The notes below the pieces were generated by a model. The model was not told where the DNA came from, ran no database searches, and saw nothing but the letters and a program-made list of their open reading frames with translations. 51,010 bases of DNA from Zygnema cylindricum (lineage: Eukaryota > Streptophyta > Zygnematophyceae > Zygnematales > Zygnemataceae), in contig JBBHKE010001771.1 in NCBI GenBank assembly GCA_037447655.1, forward strand, positions 56,898 to 107,907. Direction: 5' to 3'. Below are positions 10,181 to 22,364 of this stretch, in pieces (the stretch's first letter is position 1; each line of letters opens with the position of its first letter). The position numbers and the translations under genes were made by a program.

Positions 10181-13100
10181 AACAAACAGTTAGCAATTAT
10201 AGGAATTGTTACCTAAATTACCCAAATTGTTAGCGATAACAAGAATTGTTATCTAAATTACACAAATAGTTAACGCTAACGGGAATTGTTTCCTAAATTA
10301 CACTAACAGTTAACGATAACAGGAATTTTTATCTAAATTTCACGAACTATTTGCGCTAACAGGAATTGTTATCTAAATTACACAAACAGTTAGCGCTAAC
10401 AGGAATCGTTACCTAAATTACACAAACACTTAGCGATAACAAGATTTGTTATCTAAATTACACTAACAGTTAGCGATAACAAGAATTTTAATCTAAATTA
10501 CACAAACTGTTAGCGTTTACATGAATTATTACCTAATTAACACATACTATTAGAGCTAACAAAAATGGTTACCTAACTTACACTAACTATTAGCGATAAC
10601 ATGAATTGTTGCCTAATTTAACCAAACTGTTAGCAATAAGAAGAATTGTTACCTAAATTACACAAACAACGAGTGATAACATGAATTGTTATCTAAAGTA
10701 CACAAACTGTTAGCAATAACAAGAATTGTTACGTATATTACAGAGACTGTTAGCGATAAAAGGAATTGTTACCTAAATTTACCAAACTGTCAGCGATAAC
10801 AACAATTGTTATCGAAATTAAACAAAAAGTTAGTTATAACAAGAATTGTTACCTAAGTTACAGAAACTGTTAGCGATAACAAGAATTGTTACCTAAATTA
10901 CACAAACTGTTAGTGATAACAAGAATTGTTACCTAACTTACACAAACTATTAGCGATAACAAAAATTGTTACACAAATTACACAAACTGTTAGAGCTAAT
11001 AGAAATTGATATGTAACTTACACAAATTGTTAGCGATAACAATAATTGTTATCTAAATTACATAAACAGGTAGCCATAACAAGAATTGTTACCTAAATTA
11101 CACAAATTGTTAGTGATAACAAGAATTAATACTTAAATTACACAAACTGTTAAAGATAACAAATATTATTATCTAAATTACACAAACAGTTAGGGATAAG
11201 AAGAATTGTTACCTAAATTACATAAACAATTAGCCATAACAAAAATTGTTACCTAAATTACACAAATTGTTAGAGATAACAAGAATTTACCTAAATTACA
11301 CAAACAAATAGAGATAACAAGAATTGTTACCTAACTTACACAAACTGTTAGCGATAACTGTATTTGTAACCTAAATTACACAAACTGTAAGCGCTAACAG
11401 GAATTGTTACCTAACTAACACAAACTGTTAGCGATAATTAGAATTGTTATCTAAATTACACAAAATATTAGCGCTAACAGGAATTGTTACCTAAATTACA
11501 CAAACAGTTAGCGATAACAAGATCTGTTATCTAAATTACACAAGCAGTTATCGCTAACAAGAATTGTTACCTATATTACACAAACAGTTAGCGATAACTG
11601 TATTTGTAACCTAAATTACACAAACTGTAAGCGCTAACAGGAATTGTTACCTAACTAACACAAACTGTTAGCGATAATTAGAATTGTTATCTAAGTTTCA
11701 CAAATTGTTAGAGATAACAAGAATTGTAATCTAAATTACACAAACTGTTAGCGCTAACATGAATTGTTATCCAACTTACACAAACTGTTAGCGAAAAGAA
11801 GAATTGTTACCTAAATTACCCAAACTGTTAGCGATAACAAGAATTGATACCTAAATTACACAAACAATAAGCGATAACAGGAAATGATATCTAAATTACA
11901 TAAACTATTAGCGATAACAAAAATTGTTACCTAAATTACACAAACTGTTTGCGCTAATAGGAATTGATATCTTACTTACACAAACTGTAACTGATAAGAA
12001 GAATTGTTATCTAAATTATACAAACAGTTAGCGATAAAAATAATTGTTACCTTAATTAAACAAACAACGAGCAATAACACGAATAGTTATCTAAATTACA
12101 CAAACTGTTAGCGATAACAATAATCGTTACGTATATTACACAGACAATTAGCGATAAAAAGAAGAGTTTTTTAAATTATTCAAAATGTTTGCGATAACAA
12201 GAATGGTTACCTGACTTACACAAATTGTTAGCGATAACAAGAATTGTTACCTAAATTAATCAAATTGTTAGCGATAACAACAAATGTTACCGTAATTATA
12301 GAAAAAGTTCGCTATAACACGATTTTTTACCTAAATTACACAAACTATAAGCGATAACAATTTTTTTTACCTTATGTACACAAACAATTAACGATAACAA
12401 AAATTGTTACCTAAATCACACAAACAATTAGCAATAACAGGAATTGTTACCTAAATTAAACAAATAGTTAGCGATAACAAGAATAGTTACCTATATTATA
12501 GAAACAGTTATTGATAACAAAAATTGTTATCTAAATTACACAAACTATTAGCGCTAACGAGAATTAATACCTTAATTATAGAAACAGTTGGCGATAACAA
12601 AATTGTTACCTAAATTACAGATACAGTTAGCATAACAGGATTTGTTACCTAAATTACACAAATCTTAGCGATAACATGAACTGTTATCTAACTTACACAA
12701 ATTGTTAGCGATAACAGTAATTGTAAACTAAATTACACAAACTCTTTGCGATAACAGGAATTGTTACCTAAATTACACAAACTTTTACCACTTACATGAA
12801 TTGTTACCTTACTAACACAAATTGTTAGAGCTAATAAGAATGGTTACCTAACTTACACAAATTGTTAGGGATAACATGAATTGTTACCTAAATTAAACAA
12901 ACAATTAGCGATAACAAGAATTGCTACCTAAATTACAGAAACAATTATCGATAACAAAAAGTGTTATCTAAATTACAAAAATTGTTATCGAGAACAAGAA
13001 TTGTTACCTAAATTACACAAACTGTTAGCGATAACAAAAATTGTTTACAAAATTAAAAAAACAAATAGCGATAACAAGAATTGTTACCTAAATTACATAA

Positions 13101-15951
13101 ACAGTTAGCGCTAACAGGAATTGTTACCTAAATTACACAAACAGTTAAGGATAACAAGAAATGTTATCTAAATTACACAACTCTTAGCGATAACATGAAT
13201 TGTTGCATAAATTACACAAACAATTACCGATAACAAGATTTGTTACCTAAATTAAACAAATAGTTAGCGATAACAAGAATTGTTACCTAAATTATAGAAA
13301 TAGTTATTGATAACAAGAATTGTTATCTAACTTATACAAACTATTAGCGATAATAGGAATTGTTACCTAAATTACACAAACTGTTAGAGCTAATAGGAAT
13401 TGATATCTAACTTACGCAAATTGTTAGTGATAACAATAATTGTTATCTAAATTACACAAACTGTTAGCGATAACATAAATTGTTACCTAAATTACACAAA
13501 CAATTAGCGATAACTATAATTGTTTCCTATATTACACAAACAGTTAGCGATGACAAGAATTGTTATCTATATTACACAAACAGTTATCGAGAACAAGAAT
13601 TGTTACCTAAATTACACAAACTGTTAGCGATATCAAGACTAGTTACCTAAATTACACAAACAGTTAGCGCTAACATGAATTGTTACCTAAATTACACAAA
13701 CAGTTAGTGATAACAAGAATTGTTATCTAACTTACACAAACTGGTAGCGATAACACTAATTGTTACCTAAATTACACAAACAATTACCGATAAGAAGAAT
13801 TGTTACCTAAATTAAACAAATAGTTAGCGATACCAAAAATTGTTACCTAAATTACAGAAACAATTGTCGATAACAGTTATTGTTATCTAACTTACACAAA
13901 CTATTAGCGCTAACAAGAATTAATACCTAAATTACACAAACTGTTAATGATAACAAGAATTGTTACCTAAATTACAAATACAATTAGCATAACAAGAATT
14001 GTTACCTAAATATCACAAACTGTTAGCGATAACAAGAATTGTTATCTAACTTACACAAATTGTTAGCGATAACAGTAATTGTAAACTAAATTACACAAAC
14101 TCTTTGCGAAAACAAGAATTGTTACCTAAATTACACAAACTTTTACCGCTTACATGAATTATTACCTTACTAACACAAATTGTTACAGCTAATAAGAATA
14201 GGTACCTAACTTACACAAACTGTTAGCAATAACACGAATTGTTACCTAAATTAACCAAATTGTTAACGATATTAAAAAATGTTACCTAAATTACACAAAT
14301 AGTTAGGGATAACAGGAAATGTTTCCTAAATTACACAAACAATTAGCGATAACAAGAATTGTTACCTAAATTACACAAACTGTTAGCAATATCAAGAATT
14401 GTTACCTAAATTACACAAACAATTAGTGATTATAAGAATTGTTACCTATTTTACACAAACAGTTAGCGATAACAAGAATTGTTACCTAAATTACACAAAC
14501 TGTTAGCGATAACAGGAATTGTTATCTAAATTTAACAAATAGTTAGAGATTATAGGAGTTATTACCTAAATTACACAAAATTTTAACAATAACACGAATT
14601 GTTACCCTTAATTACACAAACTTTTAGCGATAACAATAATTGTTTCCTAAATTACACAAACAGTTAGAGCTAACAGTAATTGTCTCCTAAATTACAAAAA
14701 CTGTAAGCGATAACAAGAATTGTTACATAATTACACAAACAATAAACGATTATACGAATTGTTACCTAAATTACACAAATTGTTAGGGATAACAAGAATT
14801 ATTATCTAATTACACAAACAGTTAGCGCTAACAAGAATTGTAACCTTAATTACACAAACACTTAGGGAAAACAAAAATTGTTATCTAAATTACACTAACT
14901 GTTAGCGATAACAAAAAATGTAATCTAAATTACACAAACTATTAGCGCTAACATGAATTGTAATCTAACTTACACAAACTGTTAGCGATAACAAGAATTG
15001 TTACCAAAATTACAAAAACAATTAGCGATAACAAGAATTGTTACCTAAATTATACAAACAGTTAGCGATAACAGGAATTGTTACCTAAATTACACAAACT
15101 CTTAGCGATAACAAGAATTGTAATCTAAATAACACAAATTGTAAGCAATGACATGAATTGTTACCTAAATTACACAAACTGTTAGCTCTAATATGAATTG
15201 ATATCCAATTTACACAAACTGTTAGCGATAACAAGAATTGTTATCTAAATTACACAAATAGTTAGCGATAATAAGAATTGTTACCTAAATTACACAACTT
15301 CTTAGCGATAACAATAATTGTAATATAACTTACACAAACAGTTAGCGATAACATGAATTGTTATCTAACTTACACAAAGTGTTAGCGATAACAAGAATTA
15401 TTACCAAAATTACACGAACGGTTAGCGATTACAATAATTGTTACCTAAATTACACATCAGTTAACACTAAGAGGAATTGTTATCTAACTTTCACAAACTA
15501 TTAGAACTAACAATAACTATTACCTAAATTACACAAACAACTAGTGATAAAAAAAAGTTGTTACCTAATTTACATAAACATTTAGCGATAACAAGAATTG
15601 TTACCAAAATTACGCAAACAATTAGCGATAGCATGAATTGTTATCGAAATTACACAAATAGTTAGCGATAACAAAAATTGCTACCTAAATTACACAAACA
15701 ATTAGCGATAACAAGAAAGGTTACCTAAATTACACAAACAGTTAGCGATAACAGGAATTGCTATCTAACTTACACAAATTGTTAGCCATAATAGGAATTG
15801 TTATGTAAGTTATACAAACTGTTAGCGTTAACAGGAATTGTTACCTAACTTACAAAAATTGTTTTCGATAAGAAGAATTGTTACCTAACTTAGACAAACA
15901 ATTAGCGCTTACAGGAATAGTTATCTAACTTTCAAATATAGTTAGCGATTC
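10181..15951 (+). repeat. 40-bp tandem satellite, right block
   Basis: About 144 copies of the same 40-bp unit in the same orientation as 872-4603. Larger repeated blocks are visible: a three-unit block with GATAACTGTATTTG and GATAATTAG markers at about 11350 recurs 240 bp later, and a block with the rare variant ACTCTTTGCG recurs at about 12741 and 14099 (near 1,360 bp, 34 units). A related block is at about 2535-2640 on the other side of A1. The right edge fuses to an LTR that has lost its last two bases. Confidence 0.95.
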
Positions 15952-16793
15952 TTGTTCTGAGACAACTGCTGGCACTAAAGATGAAGATGATGCAGCAGTA
16001 GTAATCGTAGAACAAATCAAAAGAGGAAGCTTCCACAAATACCGATGGCTGAACAGAAACTTTGATAGACTATAACTTTCAGAATAAACGTCCCAATGGT
16101 CCTCAAAAGTTACCACAATATAGATAACATACAAAGGAACACACACACAAAATTGCAATGAATTCGGCTCAAATATCTATGAGATATGTAGAAATGAAAT
16201 TAAATAAAACTGAGTGCACAGTTTTCATATCATTTGTTCCTAATGAATCAAATTCACTAAGTCATACTTCTGTACACCGAAACTACACTAAGCTGTACGA
16301 AGGCAATCCAACCGTACATGTAGCATTTTAACAAAATAAATATTGTGAGTATACATGTGTACTGAAGGTATGTCATAAACCACATTCTCAACACTAAAGA
16401 ACTAATTCACTACAGTCAAAATTCTATTCTACCAAATATTTACACCGAAGTTCAGACAACGTAAAGTGATAGTAATCTAGTCATGCCTCGTCAATATTTG
16501 ATGACGGCGGCTGTCAGCCATACGATTAGAGGATTTGGCACCGTAGAATTGACTTCACGAAGTGGCGTGGTCTTGCCGAATTTCCGTACGTCCACGGAGG
16601 ACATTTTCATGCATTTCTCTCAAGTGACGATGTGTGTCCCAAGTGTGAATGAACCGTGAACTCCCAACTTCATTGTCACACTAATTTTGGTAACCACTGA
16701 ACCGAACTCAACCAAAAATAGCTTAAGTCGTGAATAGCTCTCTCTCTCTCACAGCTGAGGTATAGAGAGGACTAAAGCTTTCTAAAAACAACA
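15952..16793 (-). repeat. A-family LTR, 3' end fused to satellite
   Basis: 842 bp LTR of the longer A subfamily, with an extra segment relative to A1 containing GTGTACTGAAGGTATG. The minus-strand 5' end TGTTG is intact at 16793. The 3' end reads CAGAACAA and then satellite, so the terminal CA is lost. It cut into a family G gag at its 5' side; the expected flank GTAAT is not found at the other side, so one end was rearranged. Gag start region present near 15995. Confidence 0.85.
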
Positions 16794-17360
16794 ATTACAA
16801 AAATCTAACATCTTCCCCCCTTTGTATACATATGCTTGTACCTTTTGATCTGCTAGCTTTTGGTGCTGAATCGTACCACTCTTGTAAATGTTGACAAGAG
16901 CCTCCCACAACTCGTTCGCCTTGTCAACATGATGATGAGGTGTAGCCACTGCGTGGGTGAGACGCTTGAGAATAAAATGAGTCCCCGCTGTATTGTTGAA
17001 ATCCCAGATTTCACTATCATTAGCCTCGGTTTTTTGAACATCTGCTATCGAAACCGATCTAGTAGGCATCGCTGTAAGTTTCTCCTTCCCCTTCTCCTTC
17101 CCTATAACCGACACGATGCTTTCTCCGATATCCTCTACCACCTCTGCCTTTGCAGATCCTCTTGTGAACCGAGATCCTCCAAACCTTGGTGGAACTCCCA
17201 ATTTTGCGGATGGCCAACTCACACGACCACTCACAATGCCCTAAAGCCATTTTTAAAACAATGCACCCCTCATCATAGTTTCCCAATAAATAAACCTTGT
17301 TCTATTGAAAATGGGCACCCTAGAGGGTGGGCCCATGACCTGTAATTCTGTGACCTCCAT
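16794..17360 (-). pseudogene. Family G gag, N-terminal part
   Basis: Minus strand, starting at the ATG at 17360 inside the G LTR (M-E-V-T-E-L-Q), crossing the primer site (V-M-G-P-P-S-R-V-P-I-F) and continuing as a disrupted frame with a long open stretch at 17234-16785. Body residues (L-W-E-A-L-V-N-I-Y-K-S-G, Q-Q/H-Q-K-L-A, A-Y-V-Y-K-G-G-K-M-L-D-F-C-N) align with the F gag at 43860-43930. The homology stops exactly where the LTR at 16793 begins. No zinc knuckle or pol remains. Confidence 0.75.
17326..17340 (-). other. Primer-binding site of G
   Basis: GGTCATGGGCCCACC on the minus strand, adjacent to the LTR end. One mismatch from the complement of the initiator tRNA-Met anticodon arm. It also encodes part of Gag. 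Confidence 0.75.
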
Positions 17361-18075
17361 TGGTACACAAAATGTCCAGCATATGTGAAGCCTCTAGGAT
17401 AGTATATGCAATTTGACTTTGAGAATGAATAAGTCCTACCCTCGGGCGCAAAAAACTCTGACCGACTACACTCGTGTGTGGCGTGGACTCCCTTGAGTCT
17501 GCTGCAAAAAGAATCACTGAAATTGCTCCCCTAAGCATTAAGTTATGGCTGACCAAAGTTGGTCTATAAATACAAGAGCACTCTAAGAGAGAGGCTGAAA
17601 AACCAAAAAATATTTTAAGTCCTAAGCTACCTTTCTAATCTTACTACCAAGGTACTTCTACCAATCATAAGAGTGTAAAATACAAGAAGGTAAATGTACC
17701 GCTGTACTTGTTGTATGGCCATAGTACGGCATGGCCGTTCCGCTAACGCGTGTCAGTTCCGGAGCCGTAGTTGCTCCTCCCGTGATATCCGTTGTCCAAC
17801 CATATGTTGCCACGTGTCATCCACCGACATCAGGTCCGCAAAGACCTAAATGGCTATTCCGGCATAGTGGCTCCACTGTGAGTCGTTTGATCAGATCGGG
17901 ACATTTGATTTCATCCGTCGAAATTAAATGTTAATTCGAATATTTCGTACGGTCCGGATTTCGTGCGGACTGGTATGTTTCCATGCATAAATCGTCCCGA
18001 TATTGGTTAAATGAAATGTCCGGCGCGATATAGTTTTAAATAAATATTGCGCCATATACGTGTATCAATTTCATT

Positions 18076-18150
18076 AAGACCTACGGGATAAGGCGGCCGT
18101 CTAATTTGTACGGCAGACATTCGGAGGTCACTGGATCAAGTCCCAGAAGG
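18076..18150 (+). other. tRNA-like module, antisense within G LTR
   Basis: A-box-like GGGATAAGGC (about 18085) and T-arm-like CTGGATCAAGTCCCAG (about 18131). Antisense to the LTR, as in the other families. Confidence 0.5.
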
Positions 18151-18156
18151 GGCAGC

Positions 18157-18300
18157 ATGTATTTTGTAGAAAAATCTGTACTAAATGATCTACTTTCCTC
18201 CTTTAGCTGCAAGAGACAGTCATGGCTGCCTACACGTCCTCAGTGACTACGACAAGTATGAGGGATGCAATAAGTCCACTAGAAAGACTACAAAATACAT
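18157..18300. other. U3 stem-loop with conserved apex (G LTR)
   Basis: Outer arms CATGTATTTTGTAG and CTACAAAATACAT enclose a segment whose middle (18241-18258) carries CAGTGACTACGACAAGTA. The same motif is at the apex of hairpins in the E and F LTRs, where the stems differ. Confidence 0.5.
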
Positions 18301-18312
18301 CTCTTTTCAACA

Positions 18313-18923
18313 TTGATAGATAGAGAACAGGTGTGGATTGTAATTTTTGGCTCGCTTTAATCAGGACTACTCTGGAAAAACAAAGTATATACTGACCCTG
18401 AACTATCAAGCTTCCACATACTCTGATAGCACAAAATAGAAAAAGGCATAGAAATATCTTTGCTTATCCTCATACGAGAATAAGCACATAAGCGGGAAAC
18501 AATAAAGAGCCATTATTCTTTCATGTAAAAAAAAAACATGAAACTGAAGACATACTTAACACATTCTTGAACATGGAGCCATTAGCTTCGCAAGATTCCA
18601 GTTCACTGCTTTTCTTGGACCATGTGGCCCTGAAAAGGTCTTTAACGCCAATAAGTGGCCCCAGATTCACCAAACATCATCTGAATTCTCCACATCACAC
18701 TGGATGTGTGTATAATTCGGATTTAGAGGCATCCATTCTGGCAATGGCTCTCGAGACACACCAAACACTTGCCAAAAAGAGACAGTATACACCATTGAAT
18801 TTACATCACTACATCATGAATCGGTATTAGAGTAAAAAATCATTAGCTTGGGTTTATAGTAGTGTTATCAATTTTAATCCGGTTCCAAATGACATGGCTA
18901 ATTTAGAACCATTTAATGAATTA
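18313..18923. other. Unassigned 610-bp segment
   Basis: Lies between the outer end of the G LTR and a D-type LTR fragment. I see no retrotransposon domain, satellite or RNA gene. A 87-codon open stretch (18567-18830, +) has no recognisable motif and could be chance or a remnant of pre-insertion host DNA. This is the only sizeable stretch in the window not tied to the repeats. Confidence 0.6.
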
Positions 18924-19047
18924 TGTTGAAAAGAGGTAATTAATAGTTCACTTCCCTATTTTAGTTTTGTTTTAAAGAAAGAGAGTGAGGATCAAAGGCG
19001 CGCCATGGCTGCCGCCATATTTAGAAAGTGGCAGTTTTTGCAGTTAA
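18924..19047 (+). repeat. D-type LTR 5' fragment
   Basis: Begins TGTTGAAAAGAGGTAATTAA, aligns with the D LTR start (47820) and includes CCATGGCTGCCGCCATATTT. It breaks off at about 19047, where an A-family LTR in the opposite orientation begins. Confidence 0.7.
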
Positions 19048-19484
19048 GTGTACTGAAGGTATGTCATAAACCACATTCTCAACACTAAAGAACTAATTCA
19101 CTACAGTCAAAATTCTATTCTACCAAATATTTACACCGAAGTTCAGACAACGTAAAGTGATAGTAATCTAGTCATGCCTCGTCAATATTTGATGACGGCG
19201 GCTGTCAGCCATACGATTAGAGGATTTGGCACCGTAGAATTGACTTCACGAAGTGGCGTGGTCTTGCCGAATTTCCGTACGTCCACGGAGGACATTTTCA
19301 TGCATTTCTCTCAAGTGACGATGTGTGTCCCAAGTGTGAATGAACCGTGAACTCCCAACTTCATTGTCACACTAATTTTGGTAACCACTGAACCGAACTC
19401 AACCAAAAAAAGCTTAAGTCATGAATATCTCTCTCTCCCTCACAACAGAGGCATAGAGAGGACTAAAACTTTCTAAAAAGAACA
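19048..19484 (-). repeat. A3 3' LTR, truncated
   Basis: Only the 5' half (about 437 bp) of a long-type A LTR remains, ending next to a D-type LTR fragment at 19047. The terminus near 19484 reads AGAACAC instead of ACAACAC on the + strand. It lacks the TATA and Gag start. Confidence 0.85.
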
Positions 19485-19507
19485 CTCCCCTAAAGCTTTA
19501 GACTCTG

Positions 19508-21349
19508 CTAGTCACTCAGTCCACATGCCTCTCTACAGAACTTCAATTTGGGAGCAGGTAAGGGTTATTTCATCATATCAACCACCATTTGCTCATCCAG
19601 TGAATAATTCAACTTAAGGACTTTTCCCATCACCTTTTTCTTACAAAATGTAGCTTGATATCAATGTGCTTACTCTTAAAGTGATGAATGGGATTAGATG
19701 CAATAGAAATTGCTGCATGATTGTCACACCACACTATCTGTGGTACAGATTGCATAAAGAGAAGCTCTTGGAGAAGAGACTTTACCCAGAGTAACTCCTT
19801 AACTGGCGAGCTGGAAGCCATGTACTCAGCCTCCATGGTAGATTGAGTTGTTACCTTTTGAAGTTTGCTGCTCCAGCAGCAAGTTCCACTTCCGATTTTC
19901 AAAATGTATCCGGTGGTGGAGCGTCGGCTGGGCATATCTCCGTAGCTCGCATTGCTCCATGTGTGAATTTTGACTTCCCCTCCACCGAGACAGAGTCTAA
20001 GATTTTGAGTTCCTGCAAGATAATGAATAACTCTCTTTGCTGCCTTATAGTCCGACTTCCTTGGATTTTGCAGGCTTCCGCTCAAGGCTCCTTTCGCTGC
20101 TACGATGTCGTAACGAGTACAATTCATGAAATAAATGAGGCTTACGACAATCTCCGTGTAAGGAATGGAGGACATAGAATCTGCCTCCTTTGAATCTAAG
20201 AAATCATCAACCAAAAAACCACCATCCGTTTACGTGCCCTCCAATTTCTGCCTTAATTCCATAGGAGTGGCACCCCCCTTTGCTTTGACATGCCAAACTT
20301 TTCTAACATGTTCTTGATTGCTTCCTTTTGAGTTAAATAAATAATTTTATGTTTCCTGTCTCTTTCTACTTGAACTCCTAGAATATACTTAGCCTCACCG
20401 AAGTCTTTCATTTCAAACCGGGAATTCAGAGCTGAATTTATTTTATTAATCTCATTAATGGATTTGCTAATCAAAAGGAAATCATCTACGTAAACTGCCA
20501 CATAAATCGCTCCATCATCACCTTGCATTACATAGACTCAGTGATCTGAATTGATCCTGGTAAAGCCAAGATTGGTTAAAAACTTATCTTATTTTAGGTT
20601 CCATTGTCTCGGAGCTTGTTTCAGACTATACAAGGACTTCAACATTTTATAGACTAGACTTTTTTTCCCTTTTTCTACATACATCTCCAGCTGCTTCATA
20701 TAAATTACTTCCTCCAAATCACCATGTAAGAAAGTCGTCTTAACATCCATCTGATGCCATTCCATATCCTCTATTGCAGCAAAAGATAGCAAAACTCTAA
20801 CAATAGGAAAGCGAACCACAGGAGAGAAGGTCTCTTCATAGTCAATTCCCTCCTTTTGGCTAAATCCTTAGCAACCAGTCTAGCTTTATATCTCTCAATT
20901 GTATTATCAGGATTCAATTTTAATTTGTGGACCCACTTACAACCGATAGCTTTCCGGTTCGGTGGGAGCTCCACAAGTTCCCAAGTTTGGGCTTCCTTAA
21001 TTGACTTTATCTCTGCATTTGCAGCCGAGATCCAATGATCCTTTTCACAAACAGAAAAACCTTCATGAATAGTAAGCGGCTCTCTTGTGCTTGCATAAAA
21101 AGCACTCTCAACTCGGTTGCCTGGAAGGCGGCTGCTTTGCCTTCTTCCCCCCCGAAAATTTGACGCGCAAACTGTTGGTTCCCTAGCTTGCGGCAGAAGG
21201 CGTGTATTGGGAGGAGAATCAACACAAGGAGCAGCTCCATAAAGGAGTATTAGACGACCCAGAGGCATTTGAGAGAGAGGTAGAAGAAGTAGAAGAGGAT
21301 GGAGTAAAAGGTACCTGCTCAAGAATGATATACTCTTGTATTTTCTCAT
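19508..21349 (-). pseudogene. A3 pol: RT and RNase H remnants
   Basis: Broken into frames 21349-20771, 20819-20589, 20528-20253 and 20214-19630. The linker (S-S-R-L-P-G), RT motif [12 protein letters not shown] at 20481-20492, and RNase H (H-T-W-S-N-A-S-Y-G-D, W-C-D-N-H-A-A) remain. Frameshifts occur near 20870, where A1 has one more base in CCCTTAGC, and near 20280, plus stops. The RNase H W-S-D has become W-S-N. The final stop corresponds to 19508-19510. Not translatable as a polyprotein. Confidence 0.85.
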
Positions 21350-21404
21350 TCCTTTCAGCTACATCCATGCTAAAAACGTCAACAGATTGACTTTCTTCTT
21401 TAAT

Positions 21405-22362
21405 CTAAACATTCTTGGCTGTTTGAAGGCATCTTCTCTGAGGATTATACACTCTATAACATGCAGATTTATCATCATAGCCCAAAAAGACACCAGGTAA
21501 AGATTTTGGACTAAGCTTCCAATTAGAAAGATTATCCAAGATAAAACATTTGCTACTAAAAACTCTAAAATGACTGACATCTAGCTTTTCTGCCTGTCCA
21601 AACTTCATAAGTTGTCTTACCCCTAATAGCTCAGGTTTCCACTCTATTTCTCATGTAGGAAGCAAAATGAAAAGCTTTCCCCCAAAATTTTGGATCCACA
21701 CCTTAATCGGCCATCATACATCGAGCACATTCTGTGAAAGTCGGATTAAGTCTCTCGGCAACACCATTTTGTTCCGGTGTGTACGGAGCAGTAAATTCAC
21801 GAGAGATGCCATTTTCTTTCAAAAAATCAGCAAAGGCATGAGATACATACTCTCCACCATTATCCGTCCGCAAAGCAAGAATAGATTTGCCGTGAAGTTT
21901 CTCCGCCCAGATTTTGTAGTGCTTAAAGTGAGTGAAGACTTCTCTCTTCTCCTTCATGAAGTATTTGCGAATATACCGGGAGTAATCGTCTGTAAAGGTG
22001 ACAAAGAAGCGGCTGCCACCCAGAGAGGGAACTTTAGAAGGGCCGAAAACATCAGAGTGAATAATACCAAGAACATCTATGGCTTGGTGATAAGAAACTT
22101 CTGATATGGGAAGCTTGTGAAACTTTTTGAGAGCACAACCATCACACACATGAGACTCTTGTTGACCAAGCTTGACTCGCTCTATCATGTAGTGCTTTAT
22201 CATCTTAGTAAGTCTCTCATGATGCACATGACCAAGTCTTTTATGCCACAAAATATTATCATATAGAACACTGGAGTACGCAAAATCAATTTTATTAGCC
22301 AGGTCCATGCAAAATTTTGGGCCTCTAGTTCCTACTCGAGCTACTCTTCCTATCTTGCTCAC
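21405..22362 (-). pseudogene. A3 integrase
   Basis: Zinc motif (L-W-H-K-R-L-G-H, C-D-G-C) followed by the core with first Asp retained (H-S-D-V-F-G-P), R-T-D-N-G-G and E-Q-N-G-V-A-E-R. So the catalytic triad is present, unlike A1. The frame is cut by a stop near 21703, and a second stretch 21608-21405 holds the C-terminal G-Y-D-D region. About 700 bp here are almost identical to A2 (25569-26300). Confidence 0.85.
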
Positions 22363-22364
22363 TA

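Larger units (their letters stand above)
17341..18312 (-). repeat. Family G 5' LTR
   Basis: 972 bp on the minus strand from TGTTGAAAAGAG (18312) to GAATTACA (17341). Contains in order the 5' stem-loop (18157-18300), tRNA-like module (18076-18150), a GTAC cluster (17680-17727), a TATA-like TGTATTTATAG (complement of 17564-17574) and the gag ATG. It belongs with the D/E/F LTRs by layout and by patches of sequence. Confidence 0.85.

Noticed and set aside
872-15951. CRISPR-like regular repetition
   Set aside because: The 40-bp units are contiguous and variable throughout, with no unique spacers between constant repeats. It is a satellite.
17731-17934. 67-codon open frame in the G LTR
   Set aside because: Inside U3, antisense to the LTR, and not conserved in the other LTRs.
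18567-18830. 87-codon open frame as a host gene
   Set aside because: No recognisable domain, no promoter or intron signals that I can defend, and length within chance expectation.
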